Positions 1 through 12,559 of a stretch of 64,000 nt of DNA are shown here, piece by piece; position 1 is the stretch's first letter; each line of letters begins with the position of its first letter. The notes under the pieces are model-generated. The model was not told the DNA's origin. It saw nothing but the letters and a program-made list of their open reading frames with translations, and did not search any database. A program made the translations under genes and the position numbers. The stretch comes from Cylicocyclus nassatus. Lineage: Eukaryota > Nematoda > Chromadorea > Rhabditida > Strongylidae. The stretch is taken from NCBI GenBank assembly GCA_958299035.1, contig CATQJL010000316.1, positions 3,498,674-3,562,673 of the forward strand, given 5' to 3'.

Positions 1-782
1 TTGAGATTGCCGAACACACCGCAAGACTTATGCTTTAGAAAAGAATTGAATGCGACTTCGCAAACAATTGTGACTATAGTTTACAAACTTCTTTTCATGT
101 AAATAATGCTGAATAACGCTTCTACGTTATTTTAAGCTTACAAAAATAGCGTACATCAATTTTGAAGGCTAGAATTCGAGCGCAGGCCTGCGGTTTGGTC
201 TACGTCGGGTGCGCTTTGGATACGAAAACTCGAATTTTTTTTTACTGCTCACACTGCTAAGCATCTATAAGTTAGATAGAGCCCTATCACTTTCGAACCA
301 GTCAAGAAAGTGCGGAATCCTCTATAAAAACACATTCTCGGGAACAAGATACGCATGAAAATATTTTTGAGTGAAAAGAAAAACAGATAAGCGTTTCTTA
401 TGAAGGTATGACACAGCTGGACTAAAGCCACTGCTTTGACTTTTGACTATGTATATGCACAAGAAAATTTGAAAGCCAAGAATTACTTTAGTTTGGCCAA
501 CCTTCGAGTCTGCTTTTTTCAAAATTTTTGGTTTTTTCCTGAATAATCAAATTAAAGCGGGATCCGCTCTGGTCACTGATGGAAGCCTGCTGAACACACA
601 GCTGTACCAAATTTCAGATAAATTCGTTGAGAAGCGGATTAACTACGGCAGTTTCTGAAGTGGATCATAGTTTTGGCCAGCACTATATACTCAGTTCTGG
701 TCCATCGAAAACATGCTAACGTAAATAAAAACCAATTACGTCATCAACTGAATGAATGTAAAAATTTCTAGTAAGTGCGTAC
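1..782. other. no gene recognised (probable intron of gene A)
   Basis: AT-rich; the missing final lectin exons of gene A were sought on the minus strand and not found. Short frames only. Confidence 0.4.
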
Positions 783-3700
783 CGGAATGGAACTCTTCCC
801 TGGCTGTTCCCAAACATATGTTTCTTTCTCTTTGTCGTACGATAAGCCAATGTGGAACATATATGGATATTCGGTACGGGAATCCTGCATGAAAGTCCCT
901 AAAAAATGTGATCGATGCAGTTATTTCGATACCCACAAGAATGTTTCGTAACCCTACGAAGACAGTTGAGGAAGTTTGCGTGTTTTAGTGCTTGTTCGTT
1001 ACAAAGTTTGTAGAGCCCGGGTTCCAGCCAAAGTCCCGAGCCCAGTTATTCGCATAGCAAGTGTAGCAAATTTATCCACATGGACAAGGATGAGAGCCGA
1101 TGCGCGGATCCATAAAATTGCGCACTAGGAGAATTCATATGAGATTGATGTCTTGTAGCCAGCGCCGAGATTGTTACAAACTTTATTGGCCAACTATGCC
1201 GAGGTTTATCGAGAGTCGTATATGCTATTTACAGAATTCATATGGTTTCTGATTCTCAGAAATGAATCCGTAATTGCAGCATGTATTTTTTTACGCTTGA
1301 AACTGCAAGCCATGGACTCTTCACTGAAAGGGAGAGTCGCGAAGTCGAAGTGGCCGATCATTACAAGATGCATATCACCACGAAGAATTCGAAGAGTTTT
1401 GCAGATTTCAAGTCTGCCTTCTCCATCTGTAGAACGCTTTTGGAAAGGAGTTATGGGCTTTTAGTTGCGAAAAATGCGCAAGGCAGGAAATAGCCGGAAT
1501 CATCAATACCTAATAAGGGAATGGTCAGAAATCGAAGTGGCCAATTCAAGCAAGCTGCATACCGTTAGATGCAGCATAAATCGCTGACTCCAAGTCTGCC
1601 TTCCTTATCTGCAGACCACTTTTGTGGATGAAATTATAAGCAGTCAAAAGCCATCATTTTGCTAAGAAATTGTGTGTGTAAAGGGCAAACTTGGCTGTAC
1701 AGAGCCATTCCTGTCGAATGTTATTCTGTAGCGCAATAAGCGCTTTGAACAATTTCGATTATTTGTAATCACTCAAAACCATGCAACTTGATGATGAAAA
1801 CGCCCACAACTTTCTCTTCAAAAGCGCTTTCTGCGGATATGGAGGAAGACTTGCAACGCTCCAATTCTTTATGATAGTAAGTATCCCGTGTATTCAATCG
1901 GTTTGACATCGCGAACCCCCTCCCCATTAAGATATTGAATTTGGCCCTATTAGTACCCTCTAAGATCATGCGGACAAGAAAATCTATATGAACAACAAGA
2001 AAGTTAAGTTCCATATAATTGAGTAGTGCCGAAGCTAGAGCCCTTACTAATACCCTACTAATACCCCAAAAACCATCATGTAAAGAAGGCGCGGTCGCGA
2101 CCGCCCCAATCGTGCCACAGCTTGAAAGTTTTACCTTATTCGACGCCGTACCCGCAAAGAACAACGAGAGCAGCGCGCACAGCCACCGCGACTCTCTTCG
2201 TTGTACTAGCAAACAAAGATGTACAGGCCACTTGCAGTGTGAGGAAAGTAACGAGCAACTTCCCTCTTGGTTTCTCTGCGCGTAAAATTGCCCACTGATA
2301 ATTGTTAAACTACTTCTGGATCTTTCTACGTGAGAAAGAGCAATCAGATGATGTGCAGTTAGTGTAGATAGCGCAGCGGCAAGGTTGCACAATATTTCGT
2401 TAGAAGTTCAATTCAAATCCTTTTTGAAGTGAATTGTTGTCAGGGCGTGGGATAAAACACACGCTTGCCTAGTTTACATTTTTTAGAATATAAAACAACT
2501 AGCTGGCTTCCCAGCCCCGCCGTCCCAATCAAAACATTATGATAAAGGTTCCATCCCTATCCCTGTCCAACCTTTCCTTGTGCCTATTCTTCATGCAAAT
2601 TTCCTGCTCCTTAGTGACTAATTTCGCTTTCGAAGTCTCAGCCAATTTTCATTTCCTCATCTCCAAGGCCAAAAAGAGCTTGCTGCGTAAATTGAATATG
2701 ATTTTCGTACACAGCATGTCAAATCACCTCAAACTCGCGGTGAAAAACCTTACACAATAAACCCCGTTCAAGAGAACCTATGGGCCAAGTTCGATCTCTC
2801 CCTGCCACTTCAAACCTTAAAAAATCCAATGCGAAAGGCAGCGCTTCCAACTTCCCCTTACAGCTCACTCTGACCCCCACATTGCGATTTCCCTTCATCG
2901 CCGGTGCGCACATGCCATAATGACATAAGCATAGGGGTCCCGGAACGACCCTGCCTTTTCGTGATGGTGAATTCGCGTTTGTAATGGGTAGAGGACTAAA
3001 TTTCGCCGAAAAAGGGGGTTCCCGCGGTCATTGCAACAAATACGCACCCTTATACATGCGCGGACATGCATTTCTGCAGGAAATCCAAGCGGGACTCTTC
3101 CACTCAGATAATCGCCGGGGGCAGGCGGCCATGCGAATTTTGAGCAAGCGCGCACCGGAAAAATAGTTTGTTGATTTTTTGGGGCCCGCTTGCAGAAATT
3201 TAGAAGAAAGTTGGCGAAATTAAAGACGAATGCTTGAAGAACAATCGCGGTTTCTTTATGGATTAGCTGCGGCGCAGTGGCCGCAATATGCAAAAATTTC
3301 GAGGGCCGCACGGTCCTTCGTGGAGGACCGCGCAACCCCCAGGTACTTTCCGCTGAGAGAAAGTACCTCAAACTTGAGTAATTAAACCAACGGTGACACC
3401 TCTGCCACACAGAGTCTTACGTGCGCTCGACGTACACCCGAAAATGCCTAAAAAGAGTCCGAGCGCTTGCAAAAAATGCTGTATTGCTGCCCGCTGACAG
3501 AATATGCGACCGTAAAGGAAGTGCCGCCCGCTGAAGGTTTGGCCAAGCCCCAAAATTCTGATGATCGCCTGCAGAAAAGCGCGAGTTTGCGGACCGCCTG
3601 CCCCGGCGATTATCTGAGCACATTCGGCGACATATACTCAGATAATCGCCGGGGGCAGGCGACCGTGCGATTTATGGGCGGGCGGGCACCGGAAAAATAG

Positions 3701-6700
3701 TTCGCTGATTTCTTGCGTCCGCTTGCAGATATTTGGAAGAATTTTAGCGAAATCTTAGACGAATGCTTGGAGAACAAACGCGGTTTCCTTATAGATTAGC
3801 TGCGGCGCAGTGGCCGCATTCTCGCGGACTTTCCGCGAGAATATGCAAAATTTTCGGGGGCCGCACGGTCCTTTGAGGAGGACCGCGCAGCCCCCACTCA
3901 GACAATCGCTGGGGGCAGGCGGGCACCGGAAAAATAGTTTGCTGATTTCTCGCACCCCGCTTGCGGACTTTTTGCAAAGCAATCAGGACTTTTCGGAAGA
4001 CCGCTTGCTGAGTCAGCGGATTTTTGAGAGACCGCCTGTTGAATTTTTTTCGCTCTTATCTTTTGCAGATATATTGCTGAATCTCTGAGGAATCGAGAAC
4101 TCGCAAGCGGTCTCCGAAAAGTCCTGATTGCTTTCCAAAAAATCCGCGAGCGAGGTGCGAGAGATCAACAATCTAGTTTTCCGGTGCCCGCCTGTCCCCG
4201 GCGATTGTCTGAGCAGGTACTTTCCGCTGAGAGAAGGTACCTCAAACTTAAGTAATTAAACCAACGGTTACACCTCTGCCACACAGAGCCTTCCCTGTGC
4301 TCGAGGTATGCCCGAAACTGCGTAAAAAGAATCCGAGCGCTTGCTGAAAATTTGGCCAGCGCTCGCTGAAAGAAATTATTTGCCGAGCGCCTGCAAAAAA
4401 TTCTGTGTTGCTGCCCGCTGGCAGAACATTAGACAGTAAAGGAAGTATGGCCCGTTGAAGGTTCGGCCACGCCTCAAAATCCTGCTGACCGTTTGCAAAA
4501 AAGCGCGAGTTTGCGGACCGCCTGCCCCCGGCGATTATCTGAGAGGCTGCTGCGTCTTGCGGCATGCATCGCAGCACGCCCCTACCCAGGTAAGCAAGAA
4601 ACAGATGCTTTGAGGATTTGCCGAGACTGCAACTTGTTTTCAAAACACAGAAATCGCCCTTCTTGGTGTGAGTGTTGAGCTAATAGCTTCTTCTTGCTAC
4701 GGCGAAAATTTGGAGCCAATCACCCATCCACTGGGAAAGTTATGGTTTTTTTTCGATAAAACCACTCACATCAAAATCCGTCATCAAATCATGTCTACTT
4801 GTAACGATGCAGTCACAGAAAATCGGACATATAGAAATATTCAAAACCTCTAACAGGATGTCGTTTCCCAGTATCTCACAATTTGAGGCTTCGGAGATGA
4901 AGAAGAGGAAGAAGAGGGTTTATTGGCTTTTATAGGGAAAGGGGGGTGTCGTTTTCAGAAGATTTGTGCCTGACCTCTTGCCCGACTGTGATAAAATATT
5001 GTAAAAGGGTCTTACTTATGAGAAATTCGTGCTTAGTTTCGTCAAGGATGCTGACCAGATGTCCTTGTTGGTGAGAGAGACTTATGCAGACTCGTTTTGC
5101 AGCTCTCCAGTTTGCATCCATCCCGCCTGCATCAGGAAGACAAACACATAAAAATGTTGTAAAGTTTTTCCTTACCTATTTTTAGACATTCGCCATATTT
5201 TACGGCGGAATCTCCATCACCGCTTTTCAGCTGATGCCATTGCGTTTTACAGAAGCAGTTAACTGACATATACTAATTACCGGAAAAGCAACTATACATA
5301 GTGTCCTAGAAGTAAGTATACACTTCCCAATCGTTTATATCCCTCTTCCCACAATATCTTCAGATACCACTCTATAAAGCTGGTAGATCCAAAACGCGAA
5401 TCTTCAAACAGAAAATTCCAGCGTACAACGCCATTTTGACTTAGTTGTCGGAAAGTAGTGTTTCCAGACTAATTTCAAACAATTTTTCAAGAGTCTAATC
5501 AAGTTTGCGACAGTTTCTAATGTAAGTTGAGGTTTGCTTTACTAAATGGAGCTTAGAATAAGCAGAACATTTTGGGGGAACAGAGCTACTCACTATTGAA
5601 CAGTGTCTACCTACTTTTGAAAACCTTTAGAAGGAGCAAATAACTTACTATCGCATAGCTTTTGCTGGATTCTACGACTCAAATCATCTGTTGTGCTGCT
5701 GAAGAGAAGCCCAGGAGATGCCACCTAAAATGATGTAAGTGGATGGAAAAAAAAGTTGATAATATTGCAATATTTCTGCAACATACTTCTTTTAGCGCTT
5801 CGATCTTGGTAGGATCTGTTAGCCCAAATGTCACAATAATGATTTCTGTTCCAGTTTGCCGAACAGTCGATGCCAAGTTTTTTGTATTGTTGAAATCCTT
5901 TTCTCTGCAAACCTGAGTGCTCCTATGCATTCAAAACAAATGTAAAAAAGTCCCTCCTTTATCTGAAATGTCGAAATCAAGATCACCTAAAGTCCGTGAC
6001 GAATAAGAATATAGCTGGTTTCACATATTGTCGAAATCCATGGGGACCTTTGAACAAAGCATCAGCAATCATCAATCCCCTAAACAGAACAGAATTTTCT
6101 CAAGTAAGTCCACACATTCGCTTCCCTTTTCTAGGAGATCTATAGAAGCTTTTTAAGTGTTTGAGACTTGAGTATGCGTAAGGAATGATGATAATTCTAT
6201 TTGATGTACGTTATCCGAACAATAGGCAGCAGAGCTCACATGAGAGTTGTGTGTCGGTAAGTATTAGATTGGCACATAAGTGTTGAAGTTTCCTCTAACT
6301 TTTCGCTTTTGAGTGTAGCAACCTCATTTTTTGGCATTGTATGGACTATGATGAGATCTTCAAGGCTGCTCAAACCGTTTGATTTTTGATACCTTAATAA
6401 AAAAAATAAAATCATTTTTCAAAAACTGTTGAAAAGCGAGGTTTTATAGTTTTTGAGCAATCATGAAGACGTGCACAGCTTAAATCAAACTCATCAAGAC
6501 GAAACTATAGGTAACATGTTGCTAGAGGTTGATTTACGTACAGTAAAAAAATTAATCCTAAATAAAGCAGGATTTGTCACCCTCGAAAAGTTGTACAAGC
6601 CAAGTGCGTCAAATTTGGAAGCTCATCCGCCAATAACTAAGCGAAACCTCAAAAACTGCGAGCTTCGCGAAATAAGGTAAGTAGACATGCAGAGCATGAA

Positions 6701-7466
6701 TATCACTCTCATTTGTTGCGCAGGTGAGATTTCGCAATTCAATTTAGACATGCAGAGCATGAATATCACTCTCATTTGTTGCGCAGGTGAGATTTCGCAA
6801 TTCAATTTTGAAAGATGATCTTCAATGCAGAATAACTGTCATTTTTGTAATCAACAAGTTGGAGAACCTGGTAAACCAAATTTCTGCAATTCTGAACCAA
6901 TTCAAAAGTTTTTCTTTCAAAAAGTATACCTACCGTTACTTGTGACGGCAAAATTCGCCAAAATGGCTGCACTTACAGCTTACGTTGTAATCTCTATGAT
7001 ACCAAAGATATCGTGTGCCACATTTAAAAATACAAAAGTCCTATTGTAAGTTGCAGTACTTGTGTGCTAATCTAATAATAGCAACAGATTTTTCTGCTCT
7101 TGAGATTTTTTGCCCTTTTAGTGATGAAGTGCAAAAATTGAGGGATAATGGTACGTCGATATGCAAATGAAAATACAGGCAATTATGGGCATTGGATGTA
7201 TTTCTAACCACTCAAGACTCACAGTGTAACATTGGGTGCAGCTTCGGTGGGTTGCACTAGTTCAATCTCATTCATCAAATCGGCTATGGATGTGAAGTGA
7301 TCCAGATCAAACTAGAATTGAGGTGAATTAGGTTTGTAGCATTGCTGAATTTGCAACTTACTGCTTTCACAGTCGACGCATGTGTAGCAAATGCAATGCG
7401 GGTATGGTAACCATCTCCCGGTGCAACCTTTACATCGCCAAATATGGAGCCAACAGTGGCAGCGAT
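783..7466 (-). CDS. vWFA + C-type lectin (CLEC) protein, gene A, partial
   Basis: Exons on the minus strand, in order: 7362-7466, 7223-7311, 5987-6079, 5787-5922, 5649-5724, 5176-5262, 5016-5126, 783-898. Every junction has GT..AG ends and continuous phase. The first five exons read as a von Willebrand A domain (for example YHTRIAFATHAS, then FTSIADLMNEI, then TGTEIIIVTFG). The sixth has the INCFC/YGECLKIG linker. The last two give the start and core of a C-type lectin fold (NWRAAKRVC, GHLVSILDETKHEF, FHIGLSYD, VWEQPG). Proteins of this type are secreted lectins in nematodes. The MIDAS-bearing first exon and signal peptide are not found; the final lectin exons probably lie left of base 1. The intron 899-5015 holds inverted-repeat elements, and an RTE copy lies just upstream of 7466. 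Exon lengths match gene B at 20007-21759. It could be a pseudogene, but no frame break is visible. Confidence 0.72.
899..3102. other. intron of gene A, no gene recognised
   Basis: Non-coding by splice evidence. The long minus-strand frame at 1769-2392 has no family features. Confidence 0.5.
3103..4543. repeat. GC-rich nested inverted/direct repeat cluster
   Basis: The motif CTCAGATAATCGCCGGGGGC and its reverse complement recur at about 3105, 3594, 3639, 3897 (as CTCAGACAATCGC), 4190 and 4518, alternating in orientation. Longer blocks are duplicated: 3205-3350 resembles 3740-3895, 3340-3470 resembles 4213-4330, and 3489-3618 resembles 4414-4542. The GC-rich composition contrasts with the AT-rich flanks. 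The cluster sits in the large intron of gene A. It looks like several nonautonomous inverted-repeat elements inserted next to or inside each other. Open frames here are by-products of the high GC content. Confidence 0.8.
3897..4213. mobile_element. fold-back element, about 111-bp arms
   Basis: The left arm 3897-4008 and right arm 4103-4213 are close reverse complements. They share CTCAGACAATCGC at the outer ends and AATCAGGACTTTTCGGA near the inner ends, with a loop of about 94 bp. It belongs to the surrounding repeat cluster. No coding capacity is visible. Confidence 0.8.
6682..6807. repeat. 63-bp tandem duplication
   Basis: Two essentially identical 63-bp units, 6682-6744 and 6745-6807, each starting TAGACATGCAGAGCATGAAT. 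They lie between the two putative plus-strand patched-type exons and antisense within an intron of gene A. A 63-bp period is a multiple of three, so a minus-strand reading frame stays open across it, but nothing suggests that frame is used. Confidence 0.9.
6831..7045 (+). CDS. patched-related (PTR/NPC1-like) exon, partial
   Basis: The exon opens after an AATGCAG acceptor and closes at a GTAAGT donor (CTATT|GTAAGT). It encodes two CxxC-like motifs (NCHFC, FCN) and then FFFQKVYLPLLVTAKFAKM followed by a hydrophobic stretch. The pattern FFxxxYxPLLxxxxxK plus a membrane segment is what patched-related proteins show just before a sterol-sensing-type membrane segment. An upstream piece (6453-6675) ends at a good donor (AATAAG|GTAAGT) and may be another exon; a short candidate follows at about 7122-7152. 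The exon lies antisense inside an intron of gene A, so it may be a stranded gene fragment. Family assignment is from pattern memory only. Confidence 0.42.
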
Positions 7467-7539
7467 CTGAACTTGCTTGAGGTGTAGTTATAACGAAATT
7501 CTACGATTACAGCAAAAACTGGGTCTTCTTAGCCCCAAA

Positions 7540-10500
7540 GCTAAGAACTGGCCACGCCAGATCCTCCGCCGTCTGGCTTCTTCTGGTCGCTAGGCGGTCC
7601 CTCCCCGCTCCGAAGCCCGGGATCAGCGATCGCTCCGTGGAAATCAAGAGTAGGCCTAGTAAGTCACCTCTTGTAGGGGAAAATTCATATTACTCCTCCA
7701 GTTGGAAGATTAGAAAGAAACCCTGCACATCGTATCCCGCCTACGGCGCCGGGTGGTAGCAAGAACGATGTCAGGGTACTCAGGGCGCCTTTCGGATTGG
7801 ACAAAAAGACACGTCTGCCCGGACGACACGCCATGGAGACTGCCTCATGCTCTGCACCTACAACGCCAGGACAGTCTCCACAAACGCCGACCTACACGCT
7901 CTTCCCGACGCTGCAGAGCACATCAACTACAACATCATCGCTCTGCAGGAAACGAAGTCCAGGAAGAAGGACGTGCGACAAATGAGTGATGGGATCCTCA
8001 TCATTCGTGGTGAAAAGGTTTCATCACGAAACGTGGAGGCGTCGGCTTTTTCGTCCATCCATCTATCGTCCATCTTGTCGATTCGCACGAGATCCTATCA
8101 CCTCGACTAGGCGTCCTACGACTACGCCCTCCACGTCAGAAGACCATCAGCATCATCAACTGCTATTCTCCAACATCAGCAGCTGACGAATCAGGACTAG
8201 ATGCTTTCTACGAAGACGTGGAGGAGGTTGTCCGCAACGAAAAGTCCTTCTACAAGTATGTTGTGGGCGACTTCAATGCGAAAATCGGGATGCCACTAGA
8301 AAAGGAATATGGGATCGGGAAGTTTGGATATGGGCTCCGAAACGAAAACGGCAACCGTCTCGTTGGGCTCCTCTCCGCCGCACGACTCTTCCATGGAAAC
8401 TCCATCTTCATGAAGAAAGAATATCGCCGGTGAACTTGGGAATCGCCCAACGCAACGACTCATGCTGAGATCGACCACATTCTCACCAACCGAAGGTGGA
8501 GCTTACGCGATGTCTCTGTAGTTCCATCCTTCTGTAGTGGCTCCGATCACCGCCTCCTTCGAGCGAAGATACGACTCAGCCGAAGGCTGGATAAGAAAGT
8601 CTGTCATAGTGCCGCGAGAAGGAAGGAAGTCGTTTATGACGGTAACAGGCTGGAAGAGCTCATATCAAGTTGTGACTGGCCCATCGAGGAGGACCCAACG
8701 TACGACTATGACCGGCTTCTGAAAGGATTGCGAGCCTGCGGAGAATGCGCCTCAGTGACTTCTGAGAAGAACTTGGACCGCATCTCGAAGACCACCAAGG
8801 AATTGCTCGAAAGAAGAAGGTCATTGAGGCAGGATCCGAATGCAACTCATCTCGAGCGACTGATAGCCAACACCAGTTGCACAGCTTTGCAAGAGGATCT
8901 CAGGAAGTACAGGCAAGCCAAGATACTGGAAGCAGCCGAAAGAAGACGAGGTCTCAAGAAGTGTCGAAGGGACCTCTGCGAATATCACGTACCGCTGGCT
9001 GCACTACTGAACGAAGACGGGACTCCGACTTCTTCCCGATACAAGATGGAATCTATCGCGAAGAACTTCTACACCAACCTCTTCCGCTCATCAACACCCG
9101 TGCAGATGCCCGTTGTTCCACTGTTTTTTCCCACTGGAGAAGCACCACCACGAATTCTACCTGCTGAAGTACGTATCGCGATACAGACCATGAAGACGTC
9201 CACGGCTCCAGGACCAGATCATCTTTCCGTCGAACTTCTGCGAGCCGGAGGACACCGTCTACACGAGATTCTAGCGTCGCATCTGACATCTTACCTTCAG
9301 AAGGAGAAGATTCCCGACCAGTGGAGAACGTCAAGAACCGTTCTTCTCTTCAAGAAGGGTGAACGGGAGGTTCTTCGGAACTATCGTCCAATATGCCTGC
9401 TGAGTGTACTGTACAAGCTTTTCACGAAGATTATCCTCGCTCGCATAGCAAGGACACTGGATGAAGCCCAACCCCAAGAACAAGCTGGATTTCGCAAAGG
9501 ATTCAGCTGCATGGACCACATCCAGACCGTTTCGAGGGTCATAGAAGTTTGCCGGGAGTCCGACTGCCTCTCGTCCTAACCTTCGTCGACTACGAGAAAG
9601 CCTTTGACAGCGTCGAAACCAACGCCATCCTGTCAGCGCTAGTCGATTAGGAGTGGACCCAGCCTACGTGAAGACACTAGCCAACTGCTACAAGGACTGT
9701 ACAACAACGATACAGCTGTTCCATCGCCCCCTGACCATACCAATCGGTAAAGGGGTCCGACAAGGCGACACAATCTCGGCGAAGCTGTTCACCGCGGCCC
9801 TGCAGTGGGTGATGAAGTCACTGGACTGGGACGAGAGAGGCCTACGAGTTGATGGGAGATCCTGTCGAACCTTCGTTTTGTGCGGACGACATCGTTCTTT
9901 TCGAAAGCAGTATTACTGAAGCAGAAACAATGCTGAAGGAACTGAACGAAGTAGGAAAGAAGATCGGATTGCGTATTAATCGAAAGAAGACTCTTCGCAA
10001 AGGGCAGTTCATGAAGAACGCCCTTTGCGAAGATGCAGAAATAGAACTGGAAGGCACCTCTATCATGGAGACGTCTTCTTACGATCTCGGACGTTCGATG
10101 AACATGGAGAACGACTTGAAGGAAGAACTTAACAGAAGAGAAGAGCAGCCTGTGCCGCCTTCGGCCTCTGAAGGAAGCCACCGACCAACTGACGGACCCG
10201 GAGCTTCGTGCCCACCTGTTCGACTCAACCGTTCTCCCGGCGCTCTGTTACGCAGCGGGGGCTGACACGTAGCCACGTCGAAAGCTTTGAGGACCACCCA
10301 TAGAGCGCTAGAGCGTAGTCTTCTGAAGATGACCCGACACAACCAACATCTTGTCGGACTTCGCATGAGAAGAATGTCCCGTCTTCGTGAGCCAGCGGAA
10401 TACGTCGCGAAAGCCAAACACCGATGGGCCGGTCACATAATGAGAAGAACAGACGACAGATGGACACTAAGAACATCTGAGTGGATTCCTCGCGAAGCCA

Positions 10501-10737
10501 AACCTCCTCGAGGAAGACCACTAACGAGATGGGCAGACGTGTTCGTGGAACGGATGGACAAGCTGAGAAATCAGCTGGATACGACTTTCGCCCCTGGAAC
10601 TCGTGGACGCAGCCACCGACGACGGCCAAGAAGATCGTGGATGTCTGAAGCGAGGGACAGGGAAAACTGGCGACTTCTGTACTGGGGCCCGCACGTCACG
10701 TGAGGACGGGCCATCTAAGTATCTAAGTATCTAAGTA
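7540..10737 (+). mobile_element. RTE-type non-LTR retrotransposon, full-length copy
   Basis: A 3.2-kb element flanked by a perfect 13-bp target duplication TCTTAGCCCCAAA (7527-7539 and 10738-10750). It ends in a short tandem repeat (CTAAGTAT units, about 10713-10737), as RTE elements do instead of poly(A). Inside are an apurinic-type endonuclease and a reverse transcriptase in the RTE order. The length fits full RTE elements (about 3.2-3.3 kb). It inserted immediately upstream (on the minus strand) of the first recognisable exon of gene A, so probably within one of that gene's introns. The coding region is broken and the copy is presumed dead. Confidence 0.85.
7847..10703 (+). pseudogene. RTE endonuclease-reverse transcriptase, disrupted
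   Basis: Endonuclease motifs are visible as TYNART and ALQETK (about 7850-7960), [10 protein letters not shown] (about 8264), AEIDHI and SGSDHRLLRA (about 8465-8570). Reverse transcriptase motifs follow: TAPGPDHLS (about 9200), NYRPICLLSVLYKLF (about 9379), AGFRKGF (about 9484), VRQGDTIS (about 9757) and a catalytic-box variant FCADD (about 9879). The RWAGHIMR tail is at about 10426. Reading frames change near 8050, 9565 and 9860, with in-frame stops at 8431-8433 and 10263-10265, so no intact protein can be made. Family members copy their own RNA by target-primed reverse transcription. Confidence 0.85.
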
Positions 10738-10750
10738 TCTTAGCCCCAAA

Positions 10751-11826
10751 AATCTTAAGGATACAGGGCTTGTTTGTCATATAGTAGAACGAATATATAC
10801 GTGGATTTGCTATTATTTGATTTCGTTTACAAAGTTTAAAAGTCAACCAAAAGTCACAAGTTTTGCCCCTAGCTCTTAAATCAGTTTGCTAGATTTTTGT
10901 GTATTACGAATTTGGAAAGTGCATCACCTTCGGGAATTATGAGATCTGCCATATAATGCCCAAAAAAGAGCTTTGTGCCAGTAGCTTATGTTAGCTCTGT
11001 TTTAGGATTTCCCACCGCACAGAAACATGTGCATGAGAGCAACTAAAGACTGTACCAACCAGTTCATCGCGGGAGCCTGCGAGCACTCACCGCGTTGAAA
11101 CGAAATGATACTCGAGCGCTGAAACCGACCTATAGTCAGATTCTTGAATGTATTGAGTCATTTATTTCCAAACTTTTTCTCATTCTAAGTGAATACATCT
11201 TTTCATTGGTGTCTCTTAAATCGCGTAATTTAGTTGTTAGACATATTTGATAGGTGTTATAATCTTTAGAAGTAAAGCTCGTAATTAACGCCATTTTTGA
11301 TTTTTTTCAGGTGCTCTATGACTTTTGAAGAGGACTCTTGCGACCCTCTTGCATAGTGTAAAACTGTAGCATCTTTAAGCACTATCATTCTTACTCAACT
11401 GCGCGATAGTCTCTGAGATGAGCATCAAATTCGCGAGATAGGGGCAATGAAAGCCAGCAAATGGCAACGCGAAAGAAAGCGGGAAAGAAAGTCTGTTGCA
11501 CTTTATGAGCACACATCCGTCCTCGCGCTCGAGTAACACTTTCTCGCCTGAGCTGCGGTCGCGCAACTTCATTTTGTGGGCTCTCGCGACCGATGCTGAT
11601 TACAGCCTATATGTGTTTATTATATGCGACCAAACAAAAAGTTTGCGGTTTTTTGGGAAAATCAAACTTTGCCCAAGTTATGATTTTGGCCGTCCCTTGT
11701 ATTTTACTGCTCTAATTCACCGGATATTGTGTTTGTAGATCTAAAAGACAACTTTTGTGCGGGCTTACCATAACCAGTCTCAGGCCAGTTTCCGAATCAT
11801 TCTATAATTCCTCTTCATTTATACTA
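10751..11826. other. no gene recognised
   Basis: Searched for the missing MIDAS exon of gene A on the minus strand; not found. Confidence 0.4.
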
Positions 11827-12559
11827 GGGTGAGTCAAAAGTAATGAGAACATCGCATCTCTTTTTAGACCTACTCTCGAATAATTAGGTAGAATATGCAT
11901 AAGCAATTGCTTTAAACGGTGTCCGACACAGTTTTTCTTTCTCTTTCCGATAGATATGATTTTTAACCAAATCACTTCGTAATTGAAATATTTGCAGAAA
12001 TCTTGAACACAAAGCGTTTTCCGTTCAAAATCTATGGTTTTTCAAACTTGTCAAAAAATTCTAGATTGTGGTAATTTGAAGCGGTAAACGCCGCTTACCT
12101 TGCAGAATCAAGGATTGATGAGGAATCATTTTCGAAGCTCTCAAATTCGAAAGATTTTGTAGGGTTTAACGCATTTTTGTTTTGAGCCATTTTTTGAAAA
12201 TTTGGGTCTTTTGCAAAAATGATTTAAAAAGGCCTCAGCATGCTAGTTTCGAAATACCTAAATAGTGGTTTGCATCAAGCAGGGCTTGCTTTGTCTTTAT
12301 GTTATCGAATTTATTCGAAAACCTCAAACTGAAAATTCTGAGGATTAGCTAAACTCAAGGAAAGCAAAAATGACGGGTTCAAAATTTGGGAAATTTTTTC
12401 GACAACTAAGAAATCAACTGGGCCATTGGCCTCACTGCTGAGAAGAGAAAGAAAAGCTACGTTTTATACAACTTAGGGTACTCTTCTACCGCTATTCTAC
12501 ACAAGTTGCGGAAAGTTCGAAATGGGGAGCTAAAAGTTCTCATTACTTTTGACTCAACC
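11827..12559. mobile_element. mariner-like MITE with TA duplication
   Basis: Ends GGGTGAGTCAAAAGTAATGA and its complement TCATTACTTTTGACTCAACC face inwards and are bordered by TA on both sides (11825-11826, 12560-12561). The 733-bp interior is AT-rich and shows no transposase. The terminal sequence and TA target are typical of the Tc1/mariner superfamily. Confidence 0.8.

Noticed and set aside
1769..2392. 207-codon minus-strand frame
   Set aside because: No domain, splice or composition support; lies in a proven intron of gene A.
2895..3410. 171-codon minus-strand frame and neighbours to 4643
   Set aside because: Open because of the GC-rich repeat cluster; the same peptide pieces recur wherever the repeat recurs.
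6265..6450. Mariner-like end (TTGGCACATAAGTGTTGAAG) with an N-terminal transposase frame at 6453
   Set aside because: No inverted partner end nearby and the frame lacks a helix-turn-helix or DD(D/E) pattern.
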